DNA of 64,000 bases from Rotaria sordida. Taxonomy: Eukaryota; Rotifera; Eurotatoria; Philodinida; Philodinidae. The notes under the pieces are model-generated. The model was not told where the DNA came from, did not search any database, and saw only the letters and a list, made by a program, of their open reading frames with translations. Of the stretch, positions 1 to 14,600 are shown piece by piece. The DNA lies in the NCBI GenBank assembly GCA_905250125.1, contig CAJNOL010000457.1, positions 1 to 64,000 on the forward strand. The letters are read 5' to 3'. The position numbers and the translations under genes were made by a program. Position 1 is the stretch's first letter, and each line of letters starts with the position of its first letter.

Positions 1-269
1 ATTCGCCAATTGTAATCATTGGAAGTACGACTTATTAGTTATGTGCAGTCATTTTTATTTCAAATAAATAATCCATGTAAAAAAATTAGGGGTAAAATCA
101 GATTAAAATCGATTAAAAACTGATTAAAAATCGATTAAAATCATACACCTTTTAATCGATTTTTATTCAAAAAAAATCAAAAAAAATCAAAATTTCATAC
201 ATGATTTCGATTAATTCTGATTAATTTCGATTAAAATTTGATGAAAAAAATCGATTTTAATTGACTTTT

Positions 270-380
270 GTGGGTGCGGGTGTGGGGTGTAGGTGTGGGT
301 GTAGGGTGTGGGTGTGGGTGTGGATGTGGGGTGTGATGAGAAGATGTACACCCCCATCCCCACACCCCACACCCATACCC
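270..380. repeat. GT-rich minisatellite with AC-rich mirror arm
   Basis: Variants of GGGTGTGGGTGTG repeat from about 270 to 336. After a spacer of about 11 bp, the complementary AC/C-rich block runs from about 347 to 380, so the two halves could pair into a hairpin. It lies inside the 89-637 element. Confidence 0.75.
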
Positions 381-429
381 TAAAAATATCAATTATTATA
401 TTTGAGTTACAATTCAACTCATTTATATT

Positions 430-625
430 GGTGAAATTCCTAGTGTGACATTCGCCAAATTGGTGAATTACTAGTGTGACATTCGCCAAATTGGCGAATC
501 GCTAGTGTGACATTCGCCAATAAATAAAATATTTTTGTATTATTGTGTTCGCCAATTGGCGAATTACTAGTGGATATTCGCCAATTGGCGAAAACTACAA
601 TTGGCGAAATGAGGAATTGGCGATA
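430..625. repeat. Tandem units built on palindrome TTCGCCAATTGGCGAA
   Basis: At least five copies of a unit containing CATTCGCCAA(A)TTGGCGAAT, several joined by TACTAGTGTGA, lie between 430 and 625. Each core is itself palindromic. A partial copy at the very start of the window (ATTCGCCAATTG) suggests related material continues beyond the left edge. Confidence 0.7.
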
Positions 626-639
626 AGATTTTACCCCTA

Positions 640-3600
640 TTAAAATTTATGTGTGTGTTTTGTTGTTTTACATGTAAAAAGGCACTACCATGTATATATT
701 TGTAAACTTTATGATTTGTTGTTCTGTTGTACTAATTTATACATTAAATTTTTTCCAACAACTTGTATAATTTTCCATTGTTACCGTACCGTTGTTTTCT
801 ATTTGTTTTTTGCAACGTTTTTTTTTTTACATCATCAGAATGGTCATCAGTCTGACTGATGTAATTTTTTTTTGAAGATCCGTTTTTTATTGTACTTGGT
901 TGTATATTGTATTTGAATGATTTTGTTTAATTGTACAAATATTTGTTTTATTTGTGAATATAATAAGATAATAAAAATCCAAGTACAATAAGATAAATCA
1001 TAGTTATATATTTTCAAAACAAAAAACTTATAGGTGTTTGCAAAAAAACTTGCACAACTTCTTCTACAGATATTATTGTATATATAAGTGTTTATCGAAA
1101 TTTTTTAGAGTGTGGTGGATAGCTCACAACGAATACTACACGACACTATAATTTGATATTCGATCTGTTTACGTATAGAAGAAAAATAAGACAAACATTT
1201 CTTTTTCTCGGAAGCAAAAAAAACACTTATAAGCGAAGTTTCAACATTTTTGACTTTTTCCACTAGTCGATGATCTTGGATCGATTCTTTCCAGATTCTT
1301 ATTTTTCTTGATCGTCAGTCAAGATTCTTTTCTATGAAAAAGAATCTTGTCTGTAAGTCAGGGCGAAAAGAATCTGACCTCAAAAGCCAGAAAAAAAAGA
1401 ATAGCGAAAGAATTACAAGAAATTTGAATTTTCTTGAACTTCTGGCAAGATTTTTTAACAGAAAAAATAAAAAGATTCTATTGGTCTAAAGATGAACGTC
1501 ATGTGATATTGTATACGAAAAAAACAATATATAATATGACCATCCATAGATATTATTTAGTTCATACGTACCAGACGATAGTTGTAGTAACTGTTTCAAT
1601 TTATTCTAATTCATAGGAATCATTACATCCAGATAATTTATATATCTCGTACGAGATAATGGATAATTACGTACAATACGTGAAAAGGTACTAAAATAGT
1701 ATATAAAATCATCGAACAATAATTTTTTTTTGTTTCTATATGTACGGAAAATCTTTCCATAAATGTTGGTCGGTAAACAGACTTCAACTAGAATAATACA
1801 AGAATAGTGACTGCAGGAACAGGATCGTTATCCAATACAACACAGTACAATATTCATTTCTTAGCATTTTTCCTATTATTTTTATTCTGTTTAGGCTTTA
1901 ACAGTTAATGAAACAATAAAACCAATCTTGAAATATTGTGAAGAAACAAATAATGGATGAAAGAATTGATGCTACAAAATTCAGAACAAATATTTGTGCT
2001 TGGAAAGCTTGGTAATTTTCAAATAGCGACTACCATGGAGATGCACAATAAAAAATGTATGTTTAATTTAGTTTTTATTTCTTTTTCATGGTAAACATGT
2101 GACTATTATAGCTATGGACGTTTTTGTATTATTATATGTCTTCTTCATTATCTCTCTTTCTAGTTCGTTTTATATCATATAAAACGAGATAGGTTTTTTA
2201 TATATCTTTTTTTTCACGTCTTTTTGTGTATGGTTCAGATCTGCGCTTGAAAAATATATAATAAAAATTAAAATTAAATACTACATTAGTGTAAAGTAGA
2301 AGAGAAATGCTCTCCAAGAATCAAGCAGGAATTGCAAGAAGAAAGAATCCATAAGACTTTCAAGAAAAAAAGAACCAATCAAGAAAAAAAAGAATCTTTA
2401 AGAATTTCAAGAACCCAAGAATCTTGCTGAATTACAAGATTCTTGTCTCGTCAGGCAAGCTTCGGTCTACACGATTCTTGTAGAAAGTCAAGATCTCTTT
2501 TTTCAGATAAGAATATTGGCTGTAGAAGTTGATAGAATTAAAGATGTGAAAAGTAGAATACAAGAAAAAAAACTTGTGTTGCATGTTATTTGAGAGAGAC
2601 TGAATCTTGCTATACTTCATATGTTCAACTTTTTATTCAACGTAATATTTAAGAAAATTTTTTCTTGAAGTTGATGTACCTGATATAAACAACTTTAAAA
2701 ATCATCTTGATTTACATTGTATTGCTATTCAAAAACTATTTTTAATATCGTGAAACACCAAAATGATATTTTTCTCATTACCTATCGAATTTTATAAAAC
2801 TTAACTAATTGTAATAAAATATAAAAAAATCTGTATATACAATTAATTTCTCATATAATGTTTTATAAAAGGTTTTCTTAAATTTCAAGTAGATTTTTGA
2901 TAAAATAGATAAATCTGCTCTATACTAAACTAAGCATAGGGCAATGCGATGAATCTGATTATTCTACGAATTTTTCACTAGAATAATTCAAATTGAAACA
3001 TGCGAAGTTTTCAGCTGATTTTGTTGTCCAAAACTAACAAACTTTTCATAAATTTTAATAAAATGTAACCGAGTATTGAGAGTTTGGAAATAATATTAGT
3101 TGTAAGATAAATTTTCTCACACCTGGAAGAGGTTTTCTACGGAAACTAATCATTTTTATGAAAACCTAGCAAAAAGTAGTTAGTGACGAGAAATCCAAGT
3201 GAAAGGCTTTTTTTTATGCATACTTATCAAATTCACTTTGTTAAATATAAACAAACTTTTGGATGAGAGCAAATGAAGTACCATAAATCTTGAGTAAAAA
3301 TATTAGTCTATAAGATACTTAAATTCGAGACAATATTCTCATGAAAATGGTTTCGAGTTTAATTTTAGACGTTTTCTTTTTGAAAGTTATAGAATTAACA
3401 TTTGCCCGTATTAAATACAATTAACAACTGACAACCAAAATCGGGTATGTTTTTTTCTGCAAAAACTCAAAACTGTATCTATTAAATATAAAAATATTTC
3501 TTGTAAGAAATTTAAATATAACTAATTTTAATCATGCTAATATTTTATCTATCATTCGTTGATATAAAGAAACAATAGCTTTTTTTTGCTATTCACTTTT

Positions 3601-5622
3601 AATGTCGTTTTTTTGCTTGTTCAATATTATGATATTCTCACTCTTGTAAATTTCTTTTTAATGCATCTCCAAATGTTTTTTTAATAGATCAAATGTCGTC
3701 AAGGTTTATAGCACCAATTTTTTTGTTTTAATGCGATTGATTAGAACATGTTCGATAGCGTCTAAAACCATCTACATCCTATGCTTATGAACTTGATCAA
3801 ATTGAAAAAATTAAATATTGTAAAAATCATCTAATTTTATAGCTACTTTTTCTACGAGTATAGTTCAAAAGAATTTTGCACATATGTCATCAGTAAAAAT
3901 AAATTATCTCACAATGATCACTACCTTGTGAACTGATAAGCTCTAATCATTAATCGATAAAAATTGGAGATCGTTTAAGAAATTTATCGATTTAGGCTGA
4001 ATTTCTTCCATAGTAGAAGGGTCCGAATCTCCTATTGTGTATCCTTTATTTTCATAATTTTTAATTAAAAGAATTTTTCAAAAAAATCAAAATAATTTCG
4101 AGAATTATGAAGGAAATGTTTAGAATTTTAAAAATCCAGAAATAATGTTGATCGTAGTTTTTTAAGATTTTCTCGCTTAATATCCTAAAAACTAGGCATA
4201 TTCTGACGTAATTATATACTAATTGAAGTTTCAATTTTGCAAGAAACTAATAAATAAAGGGAAGTCTTCTATTACGTCTAACGCATCGTTCCTCAAGGTG
4301 GATCTTCTATTGTGAGAGAGAAGCTTATTCAAAGATCCATAAAATTGTCCAGAATAGTGTTTTTACAACTTCTCATCAATCGTAAAAGCGCTTCCTTTTG
4401 TTGAATACAAGGACGATGAATTTTAAAATCGTCTCAGTTTTCAAACTCGCTCATAACCATATAGCTTATCAATCAAGGTTTTTACCCTATTATAAATCAT
4501 AATTTGTCTGCTGGCCGTAAAAAAAAAACGAAAAATACATGGACATTAAGCGACCTCTTATTTCGTTTTCGTCTGCATATTATATTGATTGGTCAGCTAA
4601 CGACTCATCACTGGACGATGTATCAAACTGATTCACATACTTTTATATTCTTTCTTTCTTCTTTGATTCATTAAAATGAATCATTAAACCATTCCGACAA
4701 AGAAAAAATACTAACATCTGACGCACTCATCAAAATTTTTGCTGAACTTTGTCATTCTTTTTTTTTATCTTCTTGATAATGATGCAGCATTTACCATCGA
4801 ATCAAGGTAAATAATATCCATTAATTGAAGTAAAATAGGACTGCCAATTATCAATCATAAAAGAATCATTTGAATTGTCTAAATTATATATATTATTGAT
4901 GAAATCGATAATGATGTTGTTGAAGTACGAAGGTTATTTGTGTTTATGATTGGAAAGTTTTTAAAATCTGTATAATTTTTATGTGATCAACAAAGAAATT
5001 GTTTTTCTTCATTTTACGAATCAACAAGTTTTGAAAAAGAAATTTCATCCCTTTAGGTAATGTTTTATATTCTTACGATAGATTCTTTATCTCTATTTAT
5101 GTGAGTACTTTTGCCTTATATCAATTGTTGACAAAATATTATCGTTTTACAAATGAAAATCTTTGTTCGAAAACATACAAACAGTTCAGTATTATGTTCA
5201 TTGAACACATAAAGGGTCAATCCCGAAGCGATAAGCTTATTCTCTTCTTTTTTTTTCTCTAATCGATGATGCATCTTACTCTCTGTTGTTTCTTTTTTTA
5301 TTCGACACCCACAGTTAATTTTTTTTCTCTCTTTCTTTGCCTTGCGTCTCGAATAGCGTGTGTGTCATACACCCATACTTCTCTCTGCGCACACGACACT
5401 CTTATTTTTACTACACATACAGCAACTGCACGTTCGCCACTTGTACAAGGTCGAGTACGCTCAAGTGTATGCACGAACTATGATGGTTTGATAATTTCTT
5501 CTTATTCTTCCTTTTTTTTTTTTTTAACACGTATATTCATTCAAAACTTACGTCTTGTATAGTAATGATGTTCTGTTCGATAATACTCTGTCATTGATAT
5601 TTACGAATTAACTGACATAAAA
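640..5622. other. Intergenic, no supported gene
   Basis: No frame here has coding character. Short open frames at 653-859, 1434-1616, 2432-2620 (-) and 5266-5562 are low-complexity and AT-driven. Between about 1200 and 2600 the decamer AAGAATCTTG and its relatives recur in both orientations, which may be the trace of an old inverted-repeat element. A TA dinucleotide run lies near 5826-5842, just downstream of the first PHLDB-like exon. Confidence 0.5.
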
Positions 5623-8600
5623 ATGATAGACAACATCGATTGTCAATTAAATAACAAAGATAAATGTGAAAAAAGTAAGTTAAAAAGTGTTATATCAGTA
5701 TTATTTTTATAAAAAATATGAAGCTTTCTAATAATTATTGGTTCGATGACAATGTCTCGTTGTGTAAACAAATAATCATAGGAGCAATAAAAGAGAGCGA
5801 GAGCGAGAAAGAATGACAGACTTGCATATATATATATATATACATTTAAAATAATATTACAGTCTAGTAGAACAGAACAGATCTGGGAGCTGTTTATAGA
5901 ATTGACGTTAGATAATTATCGGATTAGCCGCTAACAGACAGCGTCTCTTGGTGATTCTATATATAATCAGATTAATATAACTGAAAAAGTCTAGAAATGT
6001 TGAATGTTACAATGTTTAGTATTGATGACGTAAAAATGGACAACTGACAGTAAGACTAATAATGTAATATTAAATATATTTTATTCATTTAGAAGAACCA
6101 TTATCTCATAATTTATTTATTCCAATCGAAAATTCATTAAAACAAACTGATAATAATTCTAAAAAAATATTAAAAATTAAATTTCAAAGTAAAAGTCTTG
6201 ACGATTTACGATTACATCGAGAATGTCAACACCAACAAACAGATGATAATTATGTTTCAAATACAACACGAACGGAAATAGATTTATCTACTATTGGATG
6301 TAATATGAATATAGACATTAATGAAAAACAATTGTATGATGATGATAAATATGACCTACGCGAACAAAAATGTCAATCAGCACCGGTATCTCCAACAAAA
6401 ATATATGATAAAGAATTAGCTACATTTATTGAATGCGAACAAAAATTAATTACTGACAGTTTTGTTTATAATATTGATCTGTCCGATACTAATGATATAA
6501 CATGTCAACCTCAGGCAAGAACAGCAATATTCTTTGTATGTTGTTAATAATTGCTACAGATTGTATATTACTATCTTTTTTGAAAGGAAAGGAAAAAAAA
6601 AAGAAACTTCAATACATAATTCATATCAGTTCGCTTTTTTTTTTCTTCATCTTAACATTGAGAAAGGATTCACTTTTTATAACAAATCATTAAAAAAAAA
6701 TGCATTGAGATGACTTTTCAAGTGATGACTGCATCCAAGGAGAAATTGTTAATATTCATGCATGAATAAAAATCTTTTCTTTTCTTTTTTTTTTTGTCTG
6801 TCAGTCAAATGATTTCCAAGGTCTTTCTTTTTCACTTATAAGATTTACTTAAATTTAAAACTTCTAAAGATAGAATAGAAAAATGTCTTTTCATCTTAAA
6901 ATAAAAATTGTGTAATAGTTATAAGATGAAACCTTTTCAATAATCTTTCATTATAAATGTATGATGGAATCTAATGGTTTGTATCTCATTATAGAAAGAA
7001 ATCAAACGAAATATTCATGGTTTTTTTTTTTCTTTTTTGTCTTATACTTTCTTTTCGTCTTTTTCAGGATGAAGATTATTTGTCCGATAGTACTCCTTAT
7101 GAACCACCAATTAATAATATTATTCAATCATCTTTAATTAATTGTTGTGTTACAATAACGGAAGAAAACGAAGAAGAACTTGAACAATTAAGACGTGATG
7201 ATGAAGAAGAAAAACAACGAAAACAACATCATTTATTAAAAATTAATGATGGATCAAAACCAACAGTAACATTACATGACAATGATGATCGAGCTGATAT
7301 ACTTGAGAATGAAAATGAATCAGAAATAATAATAATGAATAATATTAATAATTTTGAAAAACTTCAAGATGATAATGAACATCTTTCAACTATTTATGAA
7401 TCTCTAGGTACACAACTTCGAACAGATGAAGAAGACAATGGTGAAGAAGAAGAAGAAATTTATGATGATGCATATGACAAATTAATTGTATATGACATTG
7501 CTAATGTTGAATCAATTGAAAAAGTAATTAAATATCATTTATACAAATTATATTAATTGATACTTTTTTTGATTTCTTAGTCCTTGAATATTCATCCTAA
7601 ACTTGAATCAATTATGTCTCCATCTTCATCATATCGTTCTCCAATTCTTGATAGAAATCGTATACGTTCATGTTATACTGATGCATCATCATTGGAACCA
7701 TCTTCAACACCAACTACTAATACTCTTTCAGCTTCAAATTTATGTGGAACAACAACAATGATTGCATCAAAAGTTTTTACTCCTCCATTTATAAATAATA
7801 ATGAAAAATCATCTTCATCACCGGTGATTAATAATCAAAATAATTCTATAAATAAATCTTTAACTTTTCTTCCAATAAAACAAGAAGCATCATCATCAAA
7901 ATCTTCACATATGTCATTATCAGTTCCAATGTTACTTTTACCTATTACAATCGAACAAAATACATGCATGATAGATAATAATCAATTAATATCAATGCAG
8001 CATGTCAAAAAAATGAAAGTAATTCAATCTTCATCATCAAGTCTGTCAGATTTTATCATGCCAGCATCATCATCAACGTTAAAAAGTACAAGTATGTCGT
8101 AATCAATATCTTTTGAAAAGTTTAGAACAAATGTTAATTATACGGTTGATCAAACGAAATATTTATTAAGAATTTCCCATACTTCTACAATGGATTTTCT
8201 CATTTAGTATGATTGATTTGAACTAAAATTTTCAAGGATAAGTAGTTCGAGCAAGAAAACATATCAATTCAATACGTTATACTAGTCATTCACTTTTTAT
8301 GACCAGTGCAGTAAACGATGTGTTAAAATAAATCTAAAAAACAAAAGTGATATCACCACATTAAATCTTGTTTGTCGCAAAAAAAAATCTGATCTAGCAA
8401 AAATTTCTTCTTATCTAAAGTTGAAATTTTTCTAATTTAAAATTATGTTTTGAGAAAAAGGCTGAATAAGTTTAGAAAAGAAATTTTTACATTTTTGCCT
8501 AAGATATGTGAATTATGTATCCAATGTTAAGGAGAAAACATCAATACTAATCCTTATCTTGAAGGTTAGTAGGTATTTAATAGTTAATATAAAATAGTAT

Positions 8601-11600
8601 TATTGAATATTGATGCTAATCCACAAACAGTCTTTGCAAAACTTAGAAAAAAAAAAGTTCGTGAAAATTTCTCCGAAAATATTACAATAGAGTCCAAATC
8701 TCATCCAATAAGTTTATTAAAACTGGATCATTTTGCAAAATATCACGTACATATATTCAAAAAGAGAGGACTGCAATCGTTTTTCTCAAAGGAAAAGGAA
8801 GTTTAGCGTACCCTTCACTATTTCTCTACTTCAAAAATTTACTTTTTTCGATTTCAATTTTTTTGTATCTGAAAAGACATTTAAGTGTCCTCTATCGAAT
8901 GACATATGAATGAAAAGTTTTCGATGTAATTTAGATTCTTAAAAGAACCGACTTTAGAGATTTCCTATACAAAAAAAAACACGTTCTACAACTCGTCCGT
9001 GTTATAAATGATCTATACTAACGAATATAGTTATTTCATCATCAAAATGTGTTGTATGGGTCAACAATGCATGTTTCTAGTCGCTTTGCAAGTAGATTAA
9101 TTTATAGCTATGTACAAAAAAAGAATGGAAAACACAAAATATCGAAAAAATGGTGTTTTATACTTTTCTCAATATTAACTTTTTTAGAGAAAAATTAAAC
9201 TTTTCCCATTTTTCTCCCAGACGTTTCGATTGATTGAGCTGAAATTTTTTGTGTGACAACTAGAACCAAATCGGGATATGTAGGTATATATTTTTTTCTT
9301 AAAATAATGTTCTGGTGGTTTTCGGTAGATATTATAAAATTTACGCAAGGAAAAAAAACATATTTTTTGATAGGACTTCCAATATTTTAGTTCTCTTAAG
9401 CGAAGACAACAATATTTTTCAAAGAAAAACAAACTATACACCCTGATTTGGTTCTAGCTGCTACAGCAAAGAAATTCAGCCATAAAAAATGAATTTTGGC
9501 TGTTTGCAAGGAGGAAACGTTTAGGTTATTTTTGGTACTTCTATTTCCTATATCTCGTAGAAGAAAATATCTGAGAATTCTGAGTCTATGACAATTTTTA
9601 CTGTACTCATCAAGATTTATCTACCCTAAAAGTTTCATAATTATTGACTGAGTAGTTCTTGAGAAATCCGGGAAACGTAGGAAGGGAAGGGTACCCTTAA
9701 GGACTCCAGAAAATTTTGAAACTTTCAATGCAAATAGATCTCGATGAGAAAAGCAAAAGTTGTCATAGATTGAAAATTCTCGAATACTTCTATATAAGAA
9801 ATATTCAAATCATAACAGAAAAGAATGGCTTCTTTTATTGTTCCCTTCTCAACCATAATATATCTGATAGAGTTGAAGTATTTTAAAGGCACTTAACACT
9901 ATCTAGGTTGCCTACTTTTTTTTTTGGTTTCTTTTTATCTCCTTCCATTCTAATAAAATAATCAAAATACTAAGCATATCCATAAAATATATGTTTTCTT
10001 TAATTGAAACTTTTCTTATAAATCATGATTAAAATCAATGATACATCATATTTTGAAACATTTCAAAAAACAGTAAAATAATGTGTAAATTTTGATGTTT
10101 CTTAGCGAAGATGTTCCATCTTCTCCAGCTATTATAGTTATTTGTTAACTATTAAAATATGTTCAGCAGATAAAAGGTACTTCGAAGCGTACGTAGAACA
10201 GAAAAAAAAATCTAAGAAAATTTTCCACAAGGAACTAATTACTAATTTTTTTTTTTCTTTATTTTAGTACATTATGAAGAAGTACCGAGTGTTCATCATT
10301 CACTGACAGATTGTTCATCAATTCATCGAATATCATGTTGTGCACCCATTACTGATGAAGATTATTCAACAAGAAATAAATCATCCAATGATAATCAACG
10401 TCGACCATCATTTACTCGACGTATTCTTACAAATGGTTTACTATTATCACATTGCTCAAGTAGTAATTCAAATCATCGACGAACCCAACCACCTCTGACA
10501 TTCAATCAATATCGTCATCAAACAAAACCAAAAAGTGAAGAAAAATTATCATCAGTATCGTCTCCTGTTGCTTTTTTATCATCATCATCATCATCATCAT
10601 CTGAATCAAATTCACCATCAGGTGAAAAATTTATGTCTCGATCAGATTTTATTCCACAACAACAACAAAATATATCTCAACAACGTAAAGCAACTAGTCT
10701 TAAAACTATAGCCGAAACATCAAATCATCAACCATCAAAAATTCTTTATCCAATTGATTTTCAAACAAAACATATTGATCAATCATGGTATCAAAAACAT
10801 TTATTATCATCATCTCATTATAATAAAGTTCCAACATCTGATTCTGGTATTGTTATTGATACAGTTAGTACTCGACCAACATCAAAGTCAAGTATTGAAG
10901 AAGTAAATTTGATGTATTTCATCACCTTTTTCTTTCTGTTATTAATTGAATCCAAACATGTACTAGAATATAAAAGGAAGTCATATATGCATGTTTTCAT
11001 CTTCTTGTCTTCTATTTTTTTCTTTTCCTCTAAAGGCTTGTTGTATTCTCTCACCATCAATATTAGATTTACTAATTGAACTAGTTCATCTGTCTGTTGG
11101 ACGTTACAGATGTGATGTCCGATAAGACAGGAAAGAAGAAAAAAATGAGAAATAGAAGTTGCCCTTGATTGCTCTATTCACACGTACATACACATTGACC
11201 GTTTGTCCTCTATTTCTCTCTTTTTTCTTTTTTTTTTCTATTCACATACTTGTCCGATGACCGATGATGTGGATGATTACTGTTTAGAATGATGGCGATG
11301 GTATTCCAATTGATATTACGAACAGTGGCAAATTAAAACAATATCAAAGTACCTATCAAAAAACATTGGCAGATTTAACTATTATCAAAAAGAATATTGT
11401 CGATATTGAAAGTCGTCTTAGCGAAGCTATGCGAGAGGTAAGATCATATAAATAACTATCAATAAATTTCTTTTATACATTACAAACTGATCTTTTCTTG
11501 GTAATTCTTTCTTTTTTTTTTGCCTAATTACATCCTTAGGCTAAATCACTCAACCTATTGCATATCCATGTTTGTCTTCTCAGAAAAAAAAATCTTGTAT

Positions 11601-14600
11601 ATTCATGCATAAAACAGAAATCATTGTTTGAAACTCTCACGTACGTTTTTTGTTTTATACTTTTGAACCATCTGTTTCTCAATCTTCTCTTTTCTTTTCT
11701 TTTCTATAATTCATCTAAAAAGAAACTTCATTATATGACGACAAGTTGTGTCTTCTCACAAGTCGAAGAACGAGGAAGAAAAATGATTACGTCTTTGTGC
11801 ATATGTATAAGAGTATTATTGATAGGTTGGACATTAATGCATACACACAATAAGAGAGAGAGAAAAAAATAATGATGAACGGTGCTCCTGTCTGTCTGCT
11901 TTATATTGTTGTTACATTTGCTGATGATATGAGCAATGATGTCGATGACTGTTGTTATCCATTTTTTTTCTTCTTCTTTCTATAGTAGTCTCTAATGTAG
12001 CTACTAGCTTTAGATGTTTATCAGTAGAAAAAAGTCGGTATAAACAATCGATCGTGACAGCTTTTCTTTATTCAATTAAATTTTATCTTATTCGTCTTCC
12101 ATTTATTTAAACATATATTGAATTATAGAGATAAGTTTCTTTTTTTTGTTTAATCAGATTGTATTTGGATACATTTGCCAATCTTTAATTTATTCCTAAA
12201 TGAAATTAGTTTAAATACCCATATAAATTTATCAAATGAAATGAAAAGATTTCAGATAAATAAAAAAGTTCATTTTAATAATTTATCGCACAGTTGTCTT
12301 TTTTTCTCATCATCAAACGCACAAAAAAAAAGACAATTACTAGCGCACAAATGATCATTTTCTTTCAAGATCGATAGACGACATAGACAGGTTTGATTTT
12401 TTTCTTCATTCTATATTCTATATCATCTAATTTATTGATCGCGTGTTGATATGAGAAATAGACAGCTTGTTACCAGATGTGAACGAAAAAAAAAAAGAAG
12501 TATGTGTATGAATTCTTTCTCTTCTACACATAAGACAAAATTAAAAAAAGTCTTTGTTTTTTATTGTATATATATTTTACCTGTTATCTTTTTTAGCTTG
12601 AAATTGAACGTGCATTGGTAGAAAGTGAACATGAATTAGTATTTAAACAAATTTTAAATGCAAGTGAAAGTGATCAACAAAAAATTCGACATTTATATAA
12701 TGATTTACAATTATTAAGTGAACGAATAATGGCAGAAAAAAATTCTGTAAGAAAAAAAAGAAAATACAAAGAAATTTAATTTATAAAAATATTAAATTTT
12801 CTTGTTTTATTTTTTATCTTAGATTCGAAATGAAATTGATTATACTCAACAAATACTTTTTAAACTTGAACATGAATTACGTGAACTCGAAGAACAATAT
12901 CGACCGTCTGATGATAAAATTCTCAAGTGAGTTTAGTAATCTTTCTTTTTTATGTTCTATTTAATCAATGATTATGTTGTCTAGAAAGAAAGAAATTATT
13001 GCTGAGACACGTAAAAAACATGAAGATCTCGAATTTCAATTAATGGAATTAGAAACACGTTGTGAAGCTGAACTTGAACAAGCTGAAGAACATTTTCAAA
13101 GTGAACAAATTCTTATTGAACAAAATACAACTATTCGACAAGTAAAAAAATAAATATATTTTTTTTTTTTTTTGTAAATTGAAAAATATTTTTTCTAATT
13201 ATTAATAGAATACTCTACATGATCTTGACCGTCAACAAAATGTTATTTTACATCAAGTTATTGTAGAAAAAGAAAAACTTGAAAGAGAAAAACAAAAACT
13301 TAAATTATTATTTAAACAAAAAAAACTTGAAGCTAATGAATTAGAACAAAAAATTAATAATATATCATCAAAACAAGAAAATTCTTCTGGGAATGATCAT
13401 CATCATCAACAATCAATCAATAGTAAAAGTCTGCTTTTAGACAAAAAAAAAACAAAACAAAACACAAAAGTTAATTGTTTTTATTATTTTAGATGTTTGG
13501 TTTAATGGTAATACAACAGTTTATCATTCAACTCCATCAAATCTATATAGTTCAATAAACTATTCAAATCGTATTTCATCACCGAAGTAAAATTTTTAAT
13601 TTAGATTATTAAATAGAAAATATTTCATTATTTTTGTATTAGAATGCATATGAAAGATAAAGAACAAGAAAAATTGAATGAAATTAAAGAAATGATTGCT
13701 GTTGCTAAACTTGAAAAAATGACAGTTCTCGAACAACAAGTAAGAAAATCTTATAATAAAAGATATTGACATTAGAAAATATTTGAGACGATGCGCAACA
13801 CTCACACATTATGATTTGATTGGAATATCGATTTTTTCCTAACACAAACTTTTTTTTGCAATACTCATAGTTTTCTACTTTTGATGTGTGAAAGGCCAAA
13901 GAGTCGATGCTCCTTCAAAGATCAGGTTGATCCTCTTGGTAATATTTTTATTTAGTGTAGGAGTCGAGAAGTGAAAACATTTTTTTTTTGTTAAATTTTA
14001 TTTTTAAAAAAAATAATAATTTAGTTACGTGAACGTTATAATGAACTTCTTCAATGTCATGATGAACATATAAAACGTGTTGAATTAGAACAAAAATTAG
14101 CAAATGAAATTCAAAATCGTGAATATCTTATTCAATGTCAAGTTAAATTACGTGAAAAAAATCGAATGCAGGTAATTATGTTTATTGAATTAATTTTATT
14201 TATTCTTAAATTCTAAAAAAAAAAACAAAAATAGGAACGTCCATTAACACGTTATTTACCAATACGTTCACTTGATTTTGATCTTCGTGCACATATCGAA
14301 GGTGCTGGTCATTTATTAGATTCTCCACATATTCATATAACATCAACATCATGTCGTGGTTTTCTTCTTAAAATGGGTGGAATGAAATTTAAAACATGGA
14401 ATCGTCGTTGGTTTGTATTTGATCGTAAACGTCGTTCATTATTTTATTATCAAGATAAAACTGAAACAAAATTACGTGGTTGTATTTATTTTCAATCAAT
14501 TGTTGAAGTTTATGTTGATCATTTACAATCAATATCATTAAGATCACCTGAACCACGTGAAGCAACATTTATTGTTAAAACAATTGAAAGACCTTATTAT

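Larger units (their letters stand above)
89..637. mobile_element. TA-flanked terminal-inverted-repeat element (MITE-like)
   Basis: An 11-bp perfect inverted repeat, GGGGTAAAATC at 89-99 and GATTTTACCCC at 627-637, is flanked on both sides by the dinucleotide TA (87-88 and 638-639), as expected of a TA target-site duplication. There is no transposase reading frame inside, so it would be non-autonomous. The interior is almost all repeats: tandem GATTAAAAATC-type units (100-250), a GT-rich block followed by its AC-rich complement (270-380), and units built on the palindrome TTCGCCAATTGGCGAA (430-625). Family assignment is open; TA duplication is typical of Tc1/mariner and some other DNA transposons. 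Confidence 0.7.

Noticed and set aside
4010-4045. tRNA T-arm-like GGTCCGAATCTCC
   Set aside because: No matching acceptor, D or anticodon arms could be found around it; no tRNA gene is supported in the window.
5266-5562. 98-codon plus-strand frame upstream of the PHLDB-like gene
   Set aside because: Pyrimidine-rich low-complexity sequence (runs of F/S/C) with no family resemblance; more likely promoter or 5' flank.
6511-6520. A GC-AG intron donor (CAG|GCAAGA) ending the second PHLDB-like exon
   Set aside because: It is in phase, but a canonical GT donor (TTT|GTATGT at 6536) 21 bp downstream is also in phase and more likely, so I did not claim a GC-AG intron.
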